Below, in pieces: positions 45,954-55,179 of a stretch of DNA of 64,000 nucleotides. Position 1 is the first letter of the stretch; every line of letters begins with the position of its first letter. The translations under genes and the position numbers were made by a program. The notes under the pieces are model-generated. The model worked only from the letters and a program-made list of their open reading frames with translations. It had not been told where the DNA came from and ran no database searches. The stretch comes from Photobacterium kagoshimensis (GTDB taxonomy: Bacteria; Pseudomonadota; Gammaproteobacteria; Enterobacterales; Vibrionaceae): NCBI RefSeq assembly GCF_050337045.1, contig NZ_JAKJSO010000010.1:62001-126000 (forward strand). Direction: 5' to 3'.

Positions 45954-46484
45954 CTATTTAATTTTGTAGGTCAGCGCGACGTTGCCAATTTCCACTGCTG
46001 GCTTAATATCAATTTTGAAAGGTTTATCCGCTAAATTCAGTTTCTGGCGAATAACACTACGACCACCGTGCTCACGAACAGATTCGGCATAGAAGGTGTA
46101 CTCACCTTGCTCAACACGCTGACCTGAATCATCGAGTCCATCCCACGTAAATCGGTATTCACCAACTGTACGAGTCGCAGACGTTACTGCATCAACCAAT
46201 TCGCGATCGTAACGGCCCACTTTGCGCCACCAAGTGCGCAAATCTTTTAACCACTCATCCTTACCAACCCATAGTTCAATGGTGCGTACCGGTTTACGGT
46301 TAGCATCTTCAATCCAAATAGCGACGTAAGGGCGCGCATATGGCGACGCCTTGATGTAAGGTATTTCAAATTCCACATCCATTTGGGCATTTGTAGGTAG
46401 TGGCGCTGCGTGTGCCATTAAGGGCGCTGATAATGCAGCGACAAATGCGCTAGACTTCAACACGGTTTTTAATGCCAAATTCAT
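45954..46484 (-). CDS. DUF2271 family periplasmic protein (FpvH-like position)
   Basis: About 176 residues with a signal peptide ending near AHAA. The family features YVAIWIEDANRKPVRTIELW, DLRTWWRKVGR and the FTWDGLDDSG beta-hairpin, typical of FlgD-like Ig repeats in DUF2271, are visible. I start at the ATG at 46484, eight bases after AAGGA; the frame to 46592 would overlap the PepSY gene without support. Next to PepSY genes these proteins are thought to serve in periplasmic iron reduction. Confidence 0.85.
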   Translation of the reverse strand: MNLALKTVLKSSAFVAALSAPLMAHAAPLPTNAQMDVEFEIPYIKASPYARPYVAIWIEDANRKPVRTIELWVGKDEWLKDLRTWWRKVGRYDRELVDAVTSATRTVGEYRFTWDGLDDSGQRVEQGEYTFYAESVREHGGRSVIRQKLNLADKPFKIDIKPAVEIGNVALTYKIK

Positions 46485-46575
46485 CAGATAATCCTTGATA
46501 TATGAAGCAATTAACTCAGTAGAGATAACGTGGAGTATTACGATTGCAGAGTGGAATAGGCCAACAAAACGCCCA

Positions 46576-47202
46576 TTAAGGCACTGCAACAAAAAAGATA
46601 ATTAGGGTAACGGCGGTACCTAACGTCATCCATTGCATGGATGTTTTAAGTGTTTTCTTTTTAGGAATGAGTAAACACACGCCCGTTAAAACAAAAAACA
46701 CCATCAATAACGCGGTAATATCAATGAACCAGCGCCACACTTCCCCACTGTTACGACCTTTGTGTAAATCGTTCAGTACAGCAACTAGGCCATAATGAGT
46801 CTTCTCAATGACCGCTTCTTGGGTTGTCATGTCGATGAAAACCGCTGAGTTAAAGCCTGGGCCTTTAAAATCCACTGCGATTTCGCCTTCAATCAATTCA
46901 CCATCTTCGATATCACGGTAAACGTTAAAGCCTGAAGGCTGACCTGAAACCTGTGCTTCTTTAGTTAAGTAAGCCAGTAAACGCGCTTCATCGGGGCTGT
47001 ACTGCCCTTTATCTGAGTGCAATAACGCGTCAGGGATGGCTAACGTAATCTCAGTAATATTTGGCTGACTTTTCACGAATAAATGCGGGCGATTAAGCGT
47101 GATGCCTGTAATGGCAAAAAACAGCACGACAAGTAGTAAGGCCATGGAAATGTAGATATGCAGTCGACGTGACCATAGCTGCACTGTTTTATTCTTAAGC
47201 AT
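46576..47202 (-). CDS. PepSY-domain inner-membrane protein, putative periplasmic iron reductase (FpvG-like)
   Basis: 208 residues: a first membrane segment (about 14-34), a PepSY-like periplasmic domain (about 40-130) and two further segments (about 165-185 and 190-207). The conserved HKGRNSGEVWRWFIDITALLM near the second segment and the early HIYISM carry histidines that bind heme in PepSY_TM proteins. Members such as FpvG reduce ferric siderophore in the periplasm. First gene of the operon; a strong Fur box lies 45 bases upstream. Confidence 0.82.
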   Translation of the reverse strand: MLKNKTVQLWSRRLHIYISMALLLVVLFFAITGITLNRPHLFVKSQPNITEITLAIPDALLHSDKGQYSPDEARLLAYLTKEAQVSGQPSGFNVYRDIEDGELIEGEIAVDFKGPGFNSAVFIDMTTQEAVIEKTHYGLVAVLNDLHKGRNSGEVWRWFIDITALLMVFFVLTGVCLLIPKKKTLKTSMQWMTLGTAVTLIIFFVAVP

Positions 47203-47245
47203 GTATTACGTTTCAGTGGTGAATCAGAATGAAGCGTATTTTAAG

Positions 47246-47260
47246 TGATAATAATTTTCA
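47246..47260. promoter_or_regulatory. Fur box upstream of the iron operon
   Basis: TGATAAT-A-ATTTTCA matches the 7-1-7 Fur consensus (TGATAAT-n-ATTATCA) at 13 of 14 conserved positions, with GTG on the far side, about 45 bases before the PepSY start. Strong evidence for iron repression. Confidence 0.82.
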
Positions 47261-47298
47261 TTGTGATTCAATTTACAAAGTTTACATTAGGCGTAAAA

Positions 47299-47318
47299 AA
47301 GCCGCTAGGCAGCGGCTT
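47299..47318 (-). terminator. Terminator of the sugar ABC-kinase operon
   Basis: Stem AAGCCGC / GCGGCTT with a six-base loop, followed on the minus strand by TTTTAC; 33 bases past the kinase stop. Confidence 0.85.
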
Positions 47319-47350
47319 ATGGGAAATGAGGCGAAGAAGATAGCTTAATG

Positions 47351-48985
47351 TTAGAATTCAGACATCAGTTGTTTATACTTCATATCATCTTCATACATTT
47401 GGTGAAATATTTGATATTTCGTGTCGTAAAAACGCTTAATTCTATCTGTTTGAGGTGTCACTGCGCGCCCGATGCGGCTCATTGCATTCATCGCATTAGG
47501 AATATCGGAATAAAAACCAGACGCTACTGAGCCTAACATGGCAGATCCTAATAACACGGCTTCACTTTCTTCAGGCAGTACCATCACACAACCAGTCGCA
47601 TTCGCATGCTCTTGAATGAAAATCGTGTTTTTCGTACCACCGCCGCAACCCATGATGGTATCAATCTCATACCCTGCTTGGTTCATCACCTCAATGATAT
47701 GTCGCGTACCCAAGGCTATCGCTTGAATCGTCGCTAAGTATGCCAGTGCCATATCATCGACGGTTTTCGACATTTTTAACCCTGTCATAGTACCTGTCAG
47801 ATTTGGATTGGCGCGTGGTGAGCGGTTACCATGAAAATACGGCAACACATGAATATCTTTGGTCAGAAACGCAATGTCTTCCTTGGTGCCAGCTAATTTC
47901 AGTAAGTGATCATTCAATAACTGGTAAACCGTTGTTCCCTCTTCTACCGCTTGTGCTTTCATAGGCTCATAAAGAGGATGGGAAGTGATCACATGATCAA
48001 TTAAGGCCCCTGTGGCTGACTGTCCACCTTCGTTTAGCCAATGTTCAGGGATCATAGCGCCGTAATAAGCCCCCCAAACACCATCAATAAAACGTGCTGT
48101 TTTGGATGCAGCCATATGACACGATGATGTGCCACCAATCAATGCTAAGCGCTTATTAAAGTCAGCCGTTTCGCCCGCCATACCTGCCGCACCTAACACG
48201 CCAATACCACCAGCATGGGCATCGATAATCGAGGTACCAACAGGCGTACCGCGCATTAAGCCTAAATCATTAGCAGCATGCGCCGTCAGGCCTTCCCCAA
48301 CAGGTGCGCCCATTGGCTTAATCACATTACCAATGGCTTTTGCATCATCCGCCAATAAATCTTCTAACCCAATACGCTCGAAAAAGTGTGCATCCCACTT
48401 ATTCTCGTGACCCAGGTATGTCCATTTACATACGGTGGAGCACAGCGAGCGACTATCATCAAACGTTGCTTTCCAAGTTAGGAAATCAGGCAAGTCGAAA
48501 AAGTACTTCGCTTGAGACCAAGTATTTGGCATGTTTTGCTTTAACCACAGCAACTTAGGCGTTTGCATTTCAGGCGAAATTCGATTGCCAACATAAGCCA
48601 ATACTGGGTGCTCAGTGGCGTTAATCCGTTCAGCCTGTGCAATCGCGCGGTGATCCATCCACATAATGATATTTTGTTCACTGCGGCCTGTCGGGCTTAC
48701 CGTCAATGGCAAGCCTTTTTTGTCTAACACGACCAGTGAACAGGTTGCATCAAAGCCAATACCTTTAACTTGAACTGGGTCGATATTCGCTTTAGAGACA
48801 GCATCTTTTACTGCCATACACACACTTTGCCAGATGTTCTCTGACGATTGTTCGACAAAATCCGCCCGTGGTTTAAACATTTGGGTATCACGCTTAGCTT
48901 CACCGACTTTTCGACCAGAGGCATCGAAAACACCCGCTCTAGCGCTACCACTACCAACATCAACGCCAATAAAATAAATACTCAT
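47351..48985 (-). CDS. FGGY-family carbohydrate kinase, ribulokinase-like
   Basis: 544 residues. The N-terminal phosphate loop IGVDVGSGSARAGVFD, DATCSLVVLD and the C-terminal GCGGGTKNTIFIQEHAN (adenine/ATP site) are typical of FGGY kinases; length and the IMWMDHRAIAQAERIN segment fit the D-ribulose/ribitol-type branch. It should phosphorylate the sugar or polyol imported by the ABC system encoded upstream. Last gene of the operon, 13 bases after the second permease; no isomerase or dehydrogenase is adjacent. Confidence 0.85.
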   Translation of the reverse strand: MSIYFIGVDVGSGSARAGVFDASGRKVGEAKRDTQMFKPRADFVEQSSENIWQSVCMAVKDAVSKANIDPVQVKGIGFDATCSLVVLDKKGLPLTVSPTGRSEQNIIMWMDHRAIAQAERINATEHPVLAYVGNRISPEMQTPKLLWLKQNMPNTWSQAKYFFDLPDFLTWKATFDDSRSLCSTVCKWTYLGHENKWDAHFFERIGLEDLLADDAKAIGNVIKPMGAPVGEGLTAHAANDLGLMRGTPVGTSIIDAHAGGIGVLGAAGMAGETADFNKRLALIGGTSSCHMAASKTARFIDGVWGAYYGAMIPEHWLNEGGQSATGALIDHVITSHPLYEPMKAQAVEEGTTVYQLLNDHLLKLAGTKEDIAFLTKDIHVLPYFHGNRSPRANPNLTGTMTGLKMSKTVDDMALAYLATIQAIALGTRHIIEVMNQAGYEIDTIMGCGGGTKNTIFIQEHANATGCVMVLPEESEAVLLGSAMLGSVASGFYSDIPNAMNAMSRIGRAVTPQTDRIKRFYDTKYQIFHQMYEDDMKYKQLMSEF

Positions 48986-48998
48986 CTTGCTCTCTCCA

Positions 48999-49958
48999 CT
49001 AAGCTTTACGTTTCTGTAGGGTAATGAATAGAATTAAAATGCCACCCCAAAGAGCCATCGTTAGATAGCTGCTCACACCAAGTAAGTTCAACCCGCTTTC
49101 TAACGTTTGTAATACAATCAATGCCAAGCCGATACCTATGATTCGACCAAAACCACCATCTGGATTAATCCCGCCAAGTACCGAGGCTAAAATGGCGATT
49201 AACAGATAAGACTCACCATAGCCTGCTTTGGCAGAGTTGAATTTCGCCATCATAATAAGGGCTGCAACCCAGCAAAGAATCGATGAAATGGCATAGACAT
49301 AGAGCACTGCCTTTTGGGTGTTAATGCCAGAGAAACGCGTTGCTTTCTCGTTTGATCCCATCAAGTAAATAGTGCGGCCTAGGCTGGTATGCTCAAGTAA
49401 ACCCCACAAGCCAATTGCGAAAAAGACAAAGAGGAACAATGGCATCGGAATGCCCAGTATCGAGCCATTGCCGATCACCAATAATGCATCAGGGAAGCCT
49501 GACATTACACTACCACCAGAAATCAATACATTCAGGCCATTGATCAGTGTCATCATGCCAAGGGTTGCTAGTATGGGTGAAACCCCGACATAAGCAATCA
49601 AAGCACCATTGAGTAAGCCAACAACAATCGCAGTCACCAAACCAGCGACCAAAGCCAATAGCAGTACCATGCCATTATCGGGTGCCATGGTGATAATGCT
49701 TGCCATTACTAAGCTGCAGGCATTGGTCGTGGCAATGATAGAAAGATTAATCCCCCCCGTTAACATACACACGGCCATAGCAAGCGCTAACATCCCTAGC
49801 AATGGCATTTGCGATGACATCGATTGTAGATTGGCAATCGAGAAGAAAGTATCACCACTTGCCACTGCCATAATGGCAATAATACTCACGAGGATAACTA
49901 ACAAATAACGGATGTTTCTGTCCGTCGGTAGCTTTAATGCGTTCAATACCTGATCCAT
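48999..49958 (-). CDS. Sugar ABC transporter permease (RbsC-like), second
   Basis: 319 residues, about ten hydrophobic segments of the BPD_transp_2 family (SGGINLSIIATTNACSLVMASI; GAMNEKAARFSGI-like turn at MGSNEKATRFSGINTQKA; ASVLGGINPDGGFG). It pairs with the permease encoded just upstream; their stop and start overlap by one base, so the two form a heterodimeric channel. Confidence 0.9.
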   Translation of the reverse strand: MDQVLNALKLPTDRNIRYLLVILVSIIAIMAVASGDTFFSIANLQSMSSQMPLLGMLALAMAVCMLTGGINLSIIATTNACSLVMASIITMAPDNGMVLLLALVAGLVTAIVVGLLNGALIAYVGVSPILATLGMMTLINGLNVLISGGSVMSGFPDALLVIGNGSILGIPMPLFLFVFFAIGLWGLLEHTSLGRTIYLMGSNEKATRFSGINTQKAVLYVYAISSILCWVAALIMMAKFNSAKAGYGESYLLIAILASVLGGINPDGGFGRIIGIGLALIVLQTLESGLNLLGVSSYLTMALWGGILILFITLQKRKA

Positions 49959-50956
49959 TATGCCCCCTGCAATGCTTGTTTCTTTTCATTCAGCGCAGTC
50001 ATACTGATGCTGAATACAATGATGAGACCGGTAACAACCGCATGCCAATAAGAAGGCACGCCGAGTAAAGTGAGGCCATTCTTCATAATTGCCAGTAACG
50101 CCACCCCCAGCACCACGCCCATCAGTGTTCCTTTACCGCCTGTCATGCTTGTTCCGCCTAATACCACGGCTGCAAGTACGGTAAGCTCAAAACCCATTAA
50201 TGAGTTTGGCGCCACGGATTGCGTGATTTGGGTTTGAACCACAGAAGCAATACCCGCAAGTGCGCCCATGTAGCCATACACAAACAAGTTAATACCGAAT
50301 AAGTTCACACCAATACGACTTGCTGCATCCGCATTACCACCCATCGCATAGATTTGACGGCCAAGGCGTGTTTTAGACATTAAGAATGACGTAAATAAAA
50401 CCACGGCAACCAGGGTGATGATCGGCAACGAGAGCCCATAGTCGTAACCATCACTACCCACAAAGGTGAACCACTCTACCCCATCCATAAACCAATCAGG
50501 GAAGCCGTATAACCAAGCGCCATTGCTAAAGTAAATCAACAAACCAAAGAATAAGTTCAGCGTTGAAATCGTGATGATAATCGCTGGTACTTTGAGCTTA
50601 TACACCAGCACAGCATTAATCAGACCTAGCAACATACCGACAGCTGCTGCTATCAGAAAAGCAATAAAGAAATTGCCCCCCACAGATAACACATAGGTCG
50701 CCATCACGTACTGCGCAATCGCGGCAGTCGCAGGGAATGAAATATCAATCCCACCCGCAATAAGCACCACAAACAGCCCACATGCCATGATGCCTAAAAT
50801 GGCTGAACTTACCGACATATCAAAGATATTGCCTAGAGTAAGAAAATCTTCTGAGCTAACGGCTAATCCAACAACCATTAACGCAATCAGCGCGGCTAGA
50901 TAAAACTCGTGGCGCTTGATTAAAGCAGCCCAATTTAAGTGGATACGATCACGCAT
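49958..50956 (-). CDS. Sugar ABC transporter permease (RbsC-like), first
   Basis: About 332 residues from the ATG at 50956, six bases after GGAGG; the frame back to 51022 runs into the ATPase gene and begins with a basic tail. Family blocks AGGIDISFPATAAIAQYVMA and AVVLGGTSMTGGKGTLMGV are clear. It overlaps the end of the ATPase gene by eight bases. Confidence 0.9.
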   Translation of the reverse strand: MRDRIHLNWAALIKRHEFYLAALIALMVVGLAVSSEDFLTLGNIFDMSVSSAILGIMACGLFVVLIAGGIDISFPATAAIAQYVMATYVLSVGGNFFIAFLIAAAVGMLLGLINAVLVYKLKVPAIIITISTLNLFFGLLIYFSNGAWLYGFPDWFMDGVEWFTFVGSDGYDYGLSLPIITLVAVVLFTSFLMSKTRLGRQIYAMGGNADAASRIGVNLFGINLFVYGYMGALAGIASVVQTQITQSVAPNSLMGFELTVLAAVVLGGTSMTGGKGTLMGVVLGVALLAIMKNGLTLLGVPSYWHAVVTGLIIVFSISMTALNEKKQALQGA

Positions 50957-52442
50957 TGACGGCCTCCATGATCTCTTTTTCTGACGATGTCGTTGGGTGG
51001 AAATCATGGGAGAAGCGCCCATCTTTCATCACAATGACACGATGACTGTTGTAAAACACCTCGGGGATTTCATCACTCACCATAATGATGGCCATGCCTT
51101 TTAGTGCGAGATCTTTGGCTATTTGGTAAATACTTTCTTTATTGGCAATATCAACGCCGACAGTGGGTGAATCGAGAATTAACACCTCAGGCTCTGCAGC
51201 AATCCACTTCGCAATAGAAATACGCTGCGCATTACCACCCGACAAGCTAGTCACGGGTAACATAGGATCGGCCACTTTGATCGATAATGAAGAAATGAGT
51301 TTTTTAACTAAATGAGTCGCCTTAACATGGTCGAGGAAACCATTTTGCTTTCTTAATCGAGGTAACACTGTCGCCGTTGTGTTGTCTTGGATCGATTGTT
51401 CCATGACTAACCCCGTGCTCATTCGGTCTTCAGACACGTAGCCAATACCGTGATCAATCGCATCTCTATTCGAACTAAACGTGACCTGTTTACCATTTAC
51501 TTTTATTTGGCCGCTATCGGGTTTGGTCATGCCAAATAACGCTAAACATAATTCTGTACGACCAGAGCCAAGTAAACCCGTTATCGACACTATCTCACCA
51601 GCACGCACTTGCAGGTTAATGTCATCAAACTGACCTTTTTTAGTCAGATTATTCACCTCTAGCTTCACGTCACCTTGCTGGGTGTACTCCCCCAACGGCG
51701 AAAATTCGAAACGCTGTCCTGTCATCAGAAAAGCCAGTTCGTCACTGTTCATCTCTTCTGCTGGATAAGTGCCTATGGTTTTACCGTCACGAATAACCGT
51801 TATACGATCAGAAATTTCCATCACCTCATCGAGCTTGTGGCTAACAAACACTACAGTGATGCCTTTTGACTTAAGATCAGCAACAACGCTAATTAAGTTA
51901 TTCACTTCAGTACGGGTTAACGATGCCGTTGGCTCATCCATGATCACCAGCTTGGCGTCTGAAGCCATGGCGCGACAAATAGCAACCAACTGACATTCTG
52001 CAATCGACAGTTGCTCTACACGCTTGGTTAACGGTAACGAGACACCCACTTTATCCATCGCGGTTTGGGCAATTGTGTTTAGACGAGATTGCTTAACCAA
52101 ACCTTTGGTCCAAGCCATATGGTCTTGTACTGCAATATTTTCAGCGACAGTCAGGTTGGGAAATAAAGATAAGTCTTGGTAAATAACTTGGATGCCGTGT
52201 TCAATGGATTGTTGCGGATTTAGCTGAGAATAGCTTTTACCATCAAGGATAATCTCTGCCCCTTTTTCAGGTGCATGAACCCCTGAGATAACTTTAAATA
52301 ACGTGCTTTTTCCGCAACCGTTTTTGCCTGCAAGACAATGCACTTCACCTTTATTAAAGGTTAAGTTGATGCCATCAAGGGCCTTAACGGAACCAAAGTG
52401 TTTGGATACACGCTTTAAGGTAATGAATGCTTCGTTTGACAT
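50949..52442 (-). CDS. Sugar ABC transporter ATP-binding protein, double cassette (RbsA/AraG/LsrA-like)
   Basis: About 497 residues with two cassettes. The first is complete: GKNGCGKSTLF, EQLSIAECQLVAICRAMAS (signature without LSGG), VIMDEPTASLT. The second is degenerate at Walker A (GLLGSGRTEL) but keeps SLSGGNAQRISIAKWI and LILDSPTVGVD, normal for this class. I use the ATG at 52442 (GGAAA site nine bases upstream); the frame extends nine codons further. It energises the two permeases. Confidence 0.92.
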   Translation of the reverse strand: MSNEAFITLKRVSKHFGSVKALDGINLTFNKGEVHCLAGKNGCGKSTLFKVISGVHAPEKGAEIILDGKSYSQLNPQQSIEHGIQVIYQDLSLFPNLTVAENIAVQDHMAWTKGLVKQSRLNTIAQTAMDKVGVSLPLTKRVEQLSIAECQLVAICRAMASDAKLVIMDEPTASLTRTEVNNLISVVADLKSKGITVVFVSHKLDEVMEISDRITVIRDGKTIGTYPAEEMNSDELAFLMTGQRFEFSPLGEYTQQGDVKLEVNNLTKKGQFDDINLQVRAGEIVSITGLLGSGRTELCLALFGMTKPDSGQIKVNGKQVTFSSNRDAIDHGIGYVSEDRMSTGLVMEQSIQDNTTATVLPRLRKQNGFLDHVKATHLVKKLISSLSIKVADPMLPVTSLSGGNAQRISIAKWIAAEPEVLILDSPTVGVDIANKESIYQIAKDLALKGMAIIMVSDEIPEVFYNSHRVIVMKDGRFSHDFHPTTSSEKEIMEAVNA

Positions 52443-52505
52443 GATGGATTTCCAGCTAAAGGGCAGCATTGCACTGCCCTTGTATAAGGTTTACAGAAAG
52501 ATCGG

Positions 52506-53480
52506 TTAGAAGCCTAGCTCACGTGCGTTTGACTTATCTACTTCCAAGATTTTGTTAAACTTGATCACGCGTTTTTCTTTATCGATTTCTGCCACACCAA
52601 GATTGTCGACAGTCACACCGTCAGCCACTTTCTTACCGTCCAGCATCTGCTTAGCAACAGCAACCATGGCATAGCCCGCATCAGCTGGGTTCCATAAGAA
52701 GCCTTTATCAATTTCACCGCGCATCAAATACGGTGCAGCCTGACTTGGCATCATGATACCGACAGTGGTCATTTTATTCTTAGCACGTTTCTTCTTAATC
52801 GCTTCGCCCGCACCAATGGCGCCTAGTGAACCGTAAGAAACGATACCCGCCATATCTGGGTGTGCTTTCATTAAGTCATTAGTCGCCGCGTATGACGCAT
52901 CAATGCTTTCTGCAACAGGCATGCGGCTAGTGACTTCATACATCTCTGGGTAAGCCATTTTTTGGTAATCAATCGCTAAGTTCGCCCAGTTGTTATGTAG
53001 CGGTACAGTTAACGAGCCCACGTACACGGCGTATCCGCCTTTCTTGCCCATATTTTTAGCAAGCTCATCCATGGTTGCTTTGGCATAGGCTTGATTATCT
53101 ATGGTTTCAATGTCCCAGTCTGCACTGTGGCCATCTGGTGATTCGTGAGTCAGTACGATGATCCCTTTTTCACGCGCTTTCTTAAATACAGGCTCTAAAA
53201 CTGTCACATCGTTAGGTACAACTGTGATTGCATCTACCCCTTTAGCAATCAGATCTTCAATGATCTTAACCTGCTGAGCAGGATCTGGGGTTGATGGGCC
53301 AAGTTGACGCGCATTCACGCCAAAATCAACAGCTGCTTGATCGATACCTTTGTTCATTTGGTTGAACCATGGGATACCAGACACCTTCACGACGTTCACA
53401 ATTTCATAGTCTTTTGCCTGAACGCCTGCCGTAGCTAAAGCAAGTGTAAGGGCTGCAACATTGAACAAAACCTTTTTCAT
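52506..53480 (-). CDS. Periplasmic sugar-binding protein (RhaS/LsrB family)
   Basis: About 324 residues with a signal peptide ending near VQAK. The start of the mature protein, EIVNVVKVSGIPWFNQMNKGI, fits the AI-2/rhamnose-type binding proteins. The residues that bind AI-2 in LsrB are not kept (for example GSLGAIGAGEA at the late hinge site), so I do not call it an AI-2 receptor. A pentose or pentitol ligand is inferred from the FGGY kinase in the operon. First gene of the five-gene operon. Confidence 0.85.
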   Translation of the reverse strand: MKKVLFNVAALTLALATAGVQAKDYEIVNVVKVSGIPWFNQMNKGIDQAAVDFGVNARQLGPSTPDPAQQVKIIEDLIAKGVDAITVVPNDVTVLEPVFKKAREKGIIVLTHESPDGHSADWDIETIDNQAYAKATMDELAKNMGKKGGYAVYVGSLTVPLHNNWANLAIDYQKMAYPEMYEVTSRMPVAESIDASYAATNDLMKAHPDMAGIVSYGSLGAIGAGEAIKKKRAKNKMTTVGIMMPSQAAPYLMRGEIDKGFLWNPADAGYAMVAVAKQMLDGKKVADGVTVDNLGVAEIDKEKRVIKFNKILEVDKSNARELGF

Positions 53481-53852
53481 CGTTATCAATCCTTTCTTTT
53501 ATTATGTGTGTAGAGCATTGGAGATTCGATGAGAGGAATATAGGGGATTAGGCAAGGACAAACTGGAAGAGACTTACAATGTGTGACGGGGGCACATTAA
53601 GGTAATGGCGCAGCTACCGTAGCGTTAACACAGTGTTAAAGTGAAAGTCTGACGTAATTTAAACAAACCAAAAACAGAAAAACAAAACAAAGACAGATCA
53701 TTTAAAACACATAATAATAACAATTATCGACTTAATATTAAGTAAAAACACCTAAGAAGCTTACTCTCTGCTTTAGCATTAATAATAAAGTTCTCAATTA
53801 TGATTTAGGTCTGATTTCTCCACCTGCGTTACATTTTATCTCAAATAAACGT
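53481..53852. other. Upstream region of the sugar ABC operon
   Basis: About 370 AT-rich bases without a gene. A perfect inverted repeat AATGTG / CACATT (53578-53598, nine-base spacer) lies 98 bases before the binding-protein start and may be an operator; its spacing does not fit CRP. Confidence 0.45.
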
Positions 53853-53884
53853 GAAGCTCCCCCGATAAGTACCGAGGGAGCTTC
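53853..53884 (-). terminator. Terminator of the TonB2 operon
   Basis: Stem GAAGCTCCC / GGGAGCTTC with extra inner pairing, 75 bases after the TPR gene on the minus strand; the T-tract is weak (ACGTTTATTT). Confidence 0.65.
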
Positions 53885-53958
53885 ATAACTTGTGCAAACA
53901 GAAATAATATTAACTGTACTTTTATTACATAGGTACAGGACAGAAAAGACGCTTGCGA

Positions 53959-55179
53959 TTAAATTGCTGTTAGTTGCGGCTCATTCACTTGTGATTGCTG
54001 CATTTTACGCATCTGCGTTAAATACTTAATCCAGCTTTTTGACGCAGGGCTCGCTTTAATATTGTTGGCACGTTTAGCATGAATAAGCGCTTGTTCAAAC
54101 GACTCCAGTTTGTAGTAAGCACGTACCCGTGCTAACTCGACATCTGATTTTCGTCCTGACACTTTATCAAGCTCTTTCAATGCCGTTTTATGCTTACCTT
54201 CTTGCAATAGCAGCTGTGCCAGCGCCCAACGGTGCTTATTGTTTTTGGCCGCCGCTAAACGCCAATAGCGAATAGATTGATCCCACTCTTTGGCCATTTG
54301 CCAATAAGAGGCTTGATCGGCTAACAGCTGAGCATCTGTCGTTGCATTATCGAGTTCAGCTAATAACTTAGCTGCTCGTTCAGGAATACCTTGCTGAGCA
54401 TAAAGCTGCGCTAAAGTACGAAGATCTTGCTGACTCAGCTCGACACCTTGACGTTTAGCCAACGCTAAAGTAGCTAATGCATCTTTCGAACGGCTCAGAC
54501 GTAATTGAATCCCTGCCGTTTGTTGCCACCAAACCAACTTATTCGGCTCTAAGATAATCAAGCGCTGTAAAGTTGGTAATGATGGCTTCCATTGTTGCAA
54601 CTGGAGCTGTGCCCCCAACTTGATTGTTAACGGCTGAACTTCATCTTTACGATGTAGGCTTTCATAGCGCTTAATCGCAGATAATACCGGCTTCCAATCT
54701 TCAAGCTGATAGTGAGACTGCGCGATACGTAGCCACAGTTCATCGGCTTTTTGATTCTCAGGGATAGACTTGGTTAACGCGTAGTAATGCGGTAGCGCCT
54801 GTTTAAACTCTTCATTCGATAACAAGATATCCGCCAGCATACGTTGGGTGATCCATGCTTGTTCATCTTGTAATAAACCACTGGCGACAGCCTTTTTTAA
54901 ATTACTAATGGCGAGCTTAGTATTCCCCTGCTGCCAATAAAACACCCCAAGCATGCGCTGAACAAAAGCTTTATCGTAAGCTTTTGACGGTGTTAAAGCC
55001 GCTAATAACTCAATCGCTTCTGCCGTTTTTTCGTCCTGCTGCAATTGATGCGCACGCTGAACTTTGCCCGCTGTGTATTGCGACAGTTGTTCACCTGCGA
55101 CGGCGATATTGCTACTTAAAGCAAGGCCAAGTGCGACCCCTAAAGGTAGCACTAGGGTTTTGGTGAATGTCTTGATCAT
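53959..55179 (-). CDS. TPR-repeat protein of the TonB2 locus
   Basis: 406 residues with a signal peptide ending near AVAG. Most of the sequence is helical repeats of TPR type (for example MLGVFYWQQGNTKLAISNLKKAVA and LQLQQWKPSLPTLQRLIILEP), placing it in the periplasm. It is the last gene of the cluster and overlaps tonB2 by four bases, as in Vibrio TonB2 operons, where a TPR protein takes this position. Probably a structural partner of the TonB2 complex (inference). Confidence 0.82.
   Translation of the reverse strand: MIKTFTKTLVLPLGVALGLALSSNIAVAGEQLSQYTAGKVQRAHQLQQDEKTAEAIELLAALTPSKAYDKAFVQRMLGVFYWQQGNTKLAISNLKKAVASGLLQDEQAWITQRMLADILLSNEEFKQALPHYYALTKSIPENQKADELWLRIAQSHYQLEDWKPVLSAIKRYESLHRKDEVQPLTIKLGAQLQLQQWKPSLPTLQRLIILEPNKLVWWQQTAGIQLRLSRSKDALATLALAKRQGVELSQQDLRTLAQLYAQQGIPERAAKLLAELDNATTDAQLLADQASYWQMAKEWDQSIRYWRLAAAKNNKHRWALAQLLLQEGKHKTALKELDKVSGRKSDVELARVRAYYKLESFEQALIHAKRANNIKASPASKSWIKYLTQMRKMQQSQVNEPQLTAI

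Noticed and set aside
52506..53480. LsrB, the autoinducer-2 receptor
   Set aside because: Late-site residues expected for AI-2 binding are not conserved and none of lsrR, lsrF, lsrG or lsrK is nearby; the kinase is a ribulokinase type.
53578..53598. Possible CRP site upstream of the sugar operon
   Set aside because: The TGTGA and CACA halves are one base too close for the TGTGA-N6-TCACA consensus; retained only as an unnamed inverted repeat.
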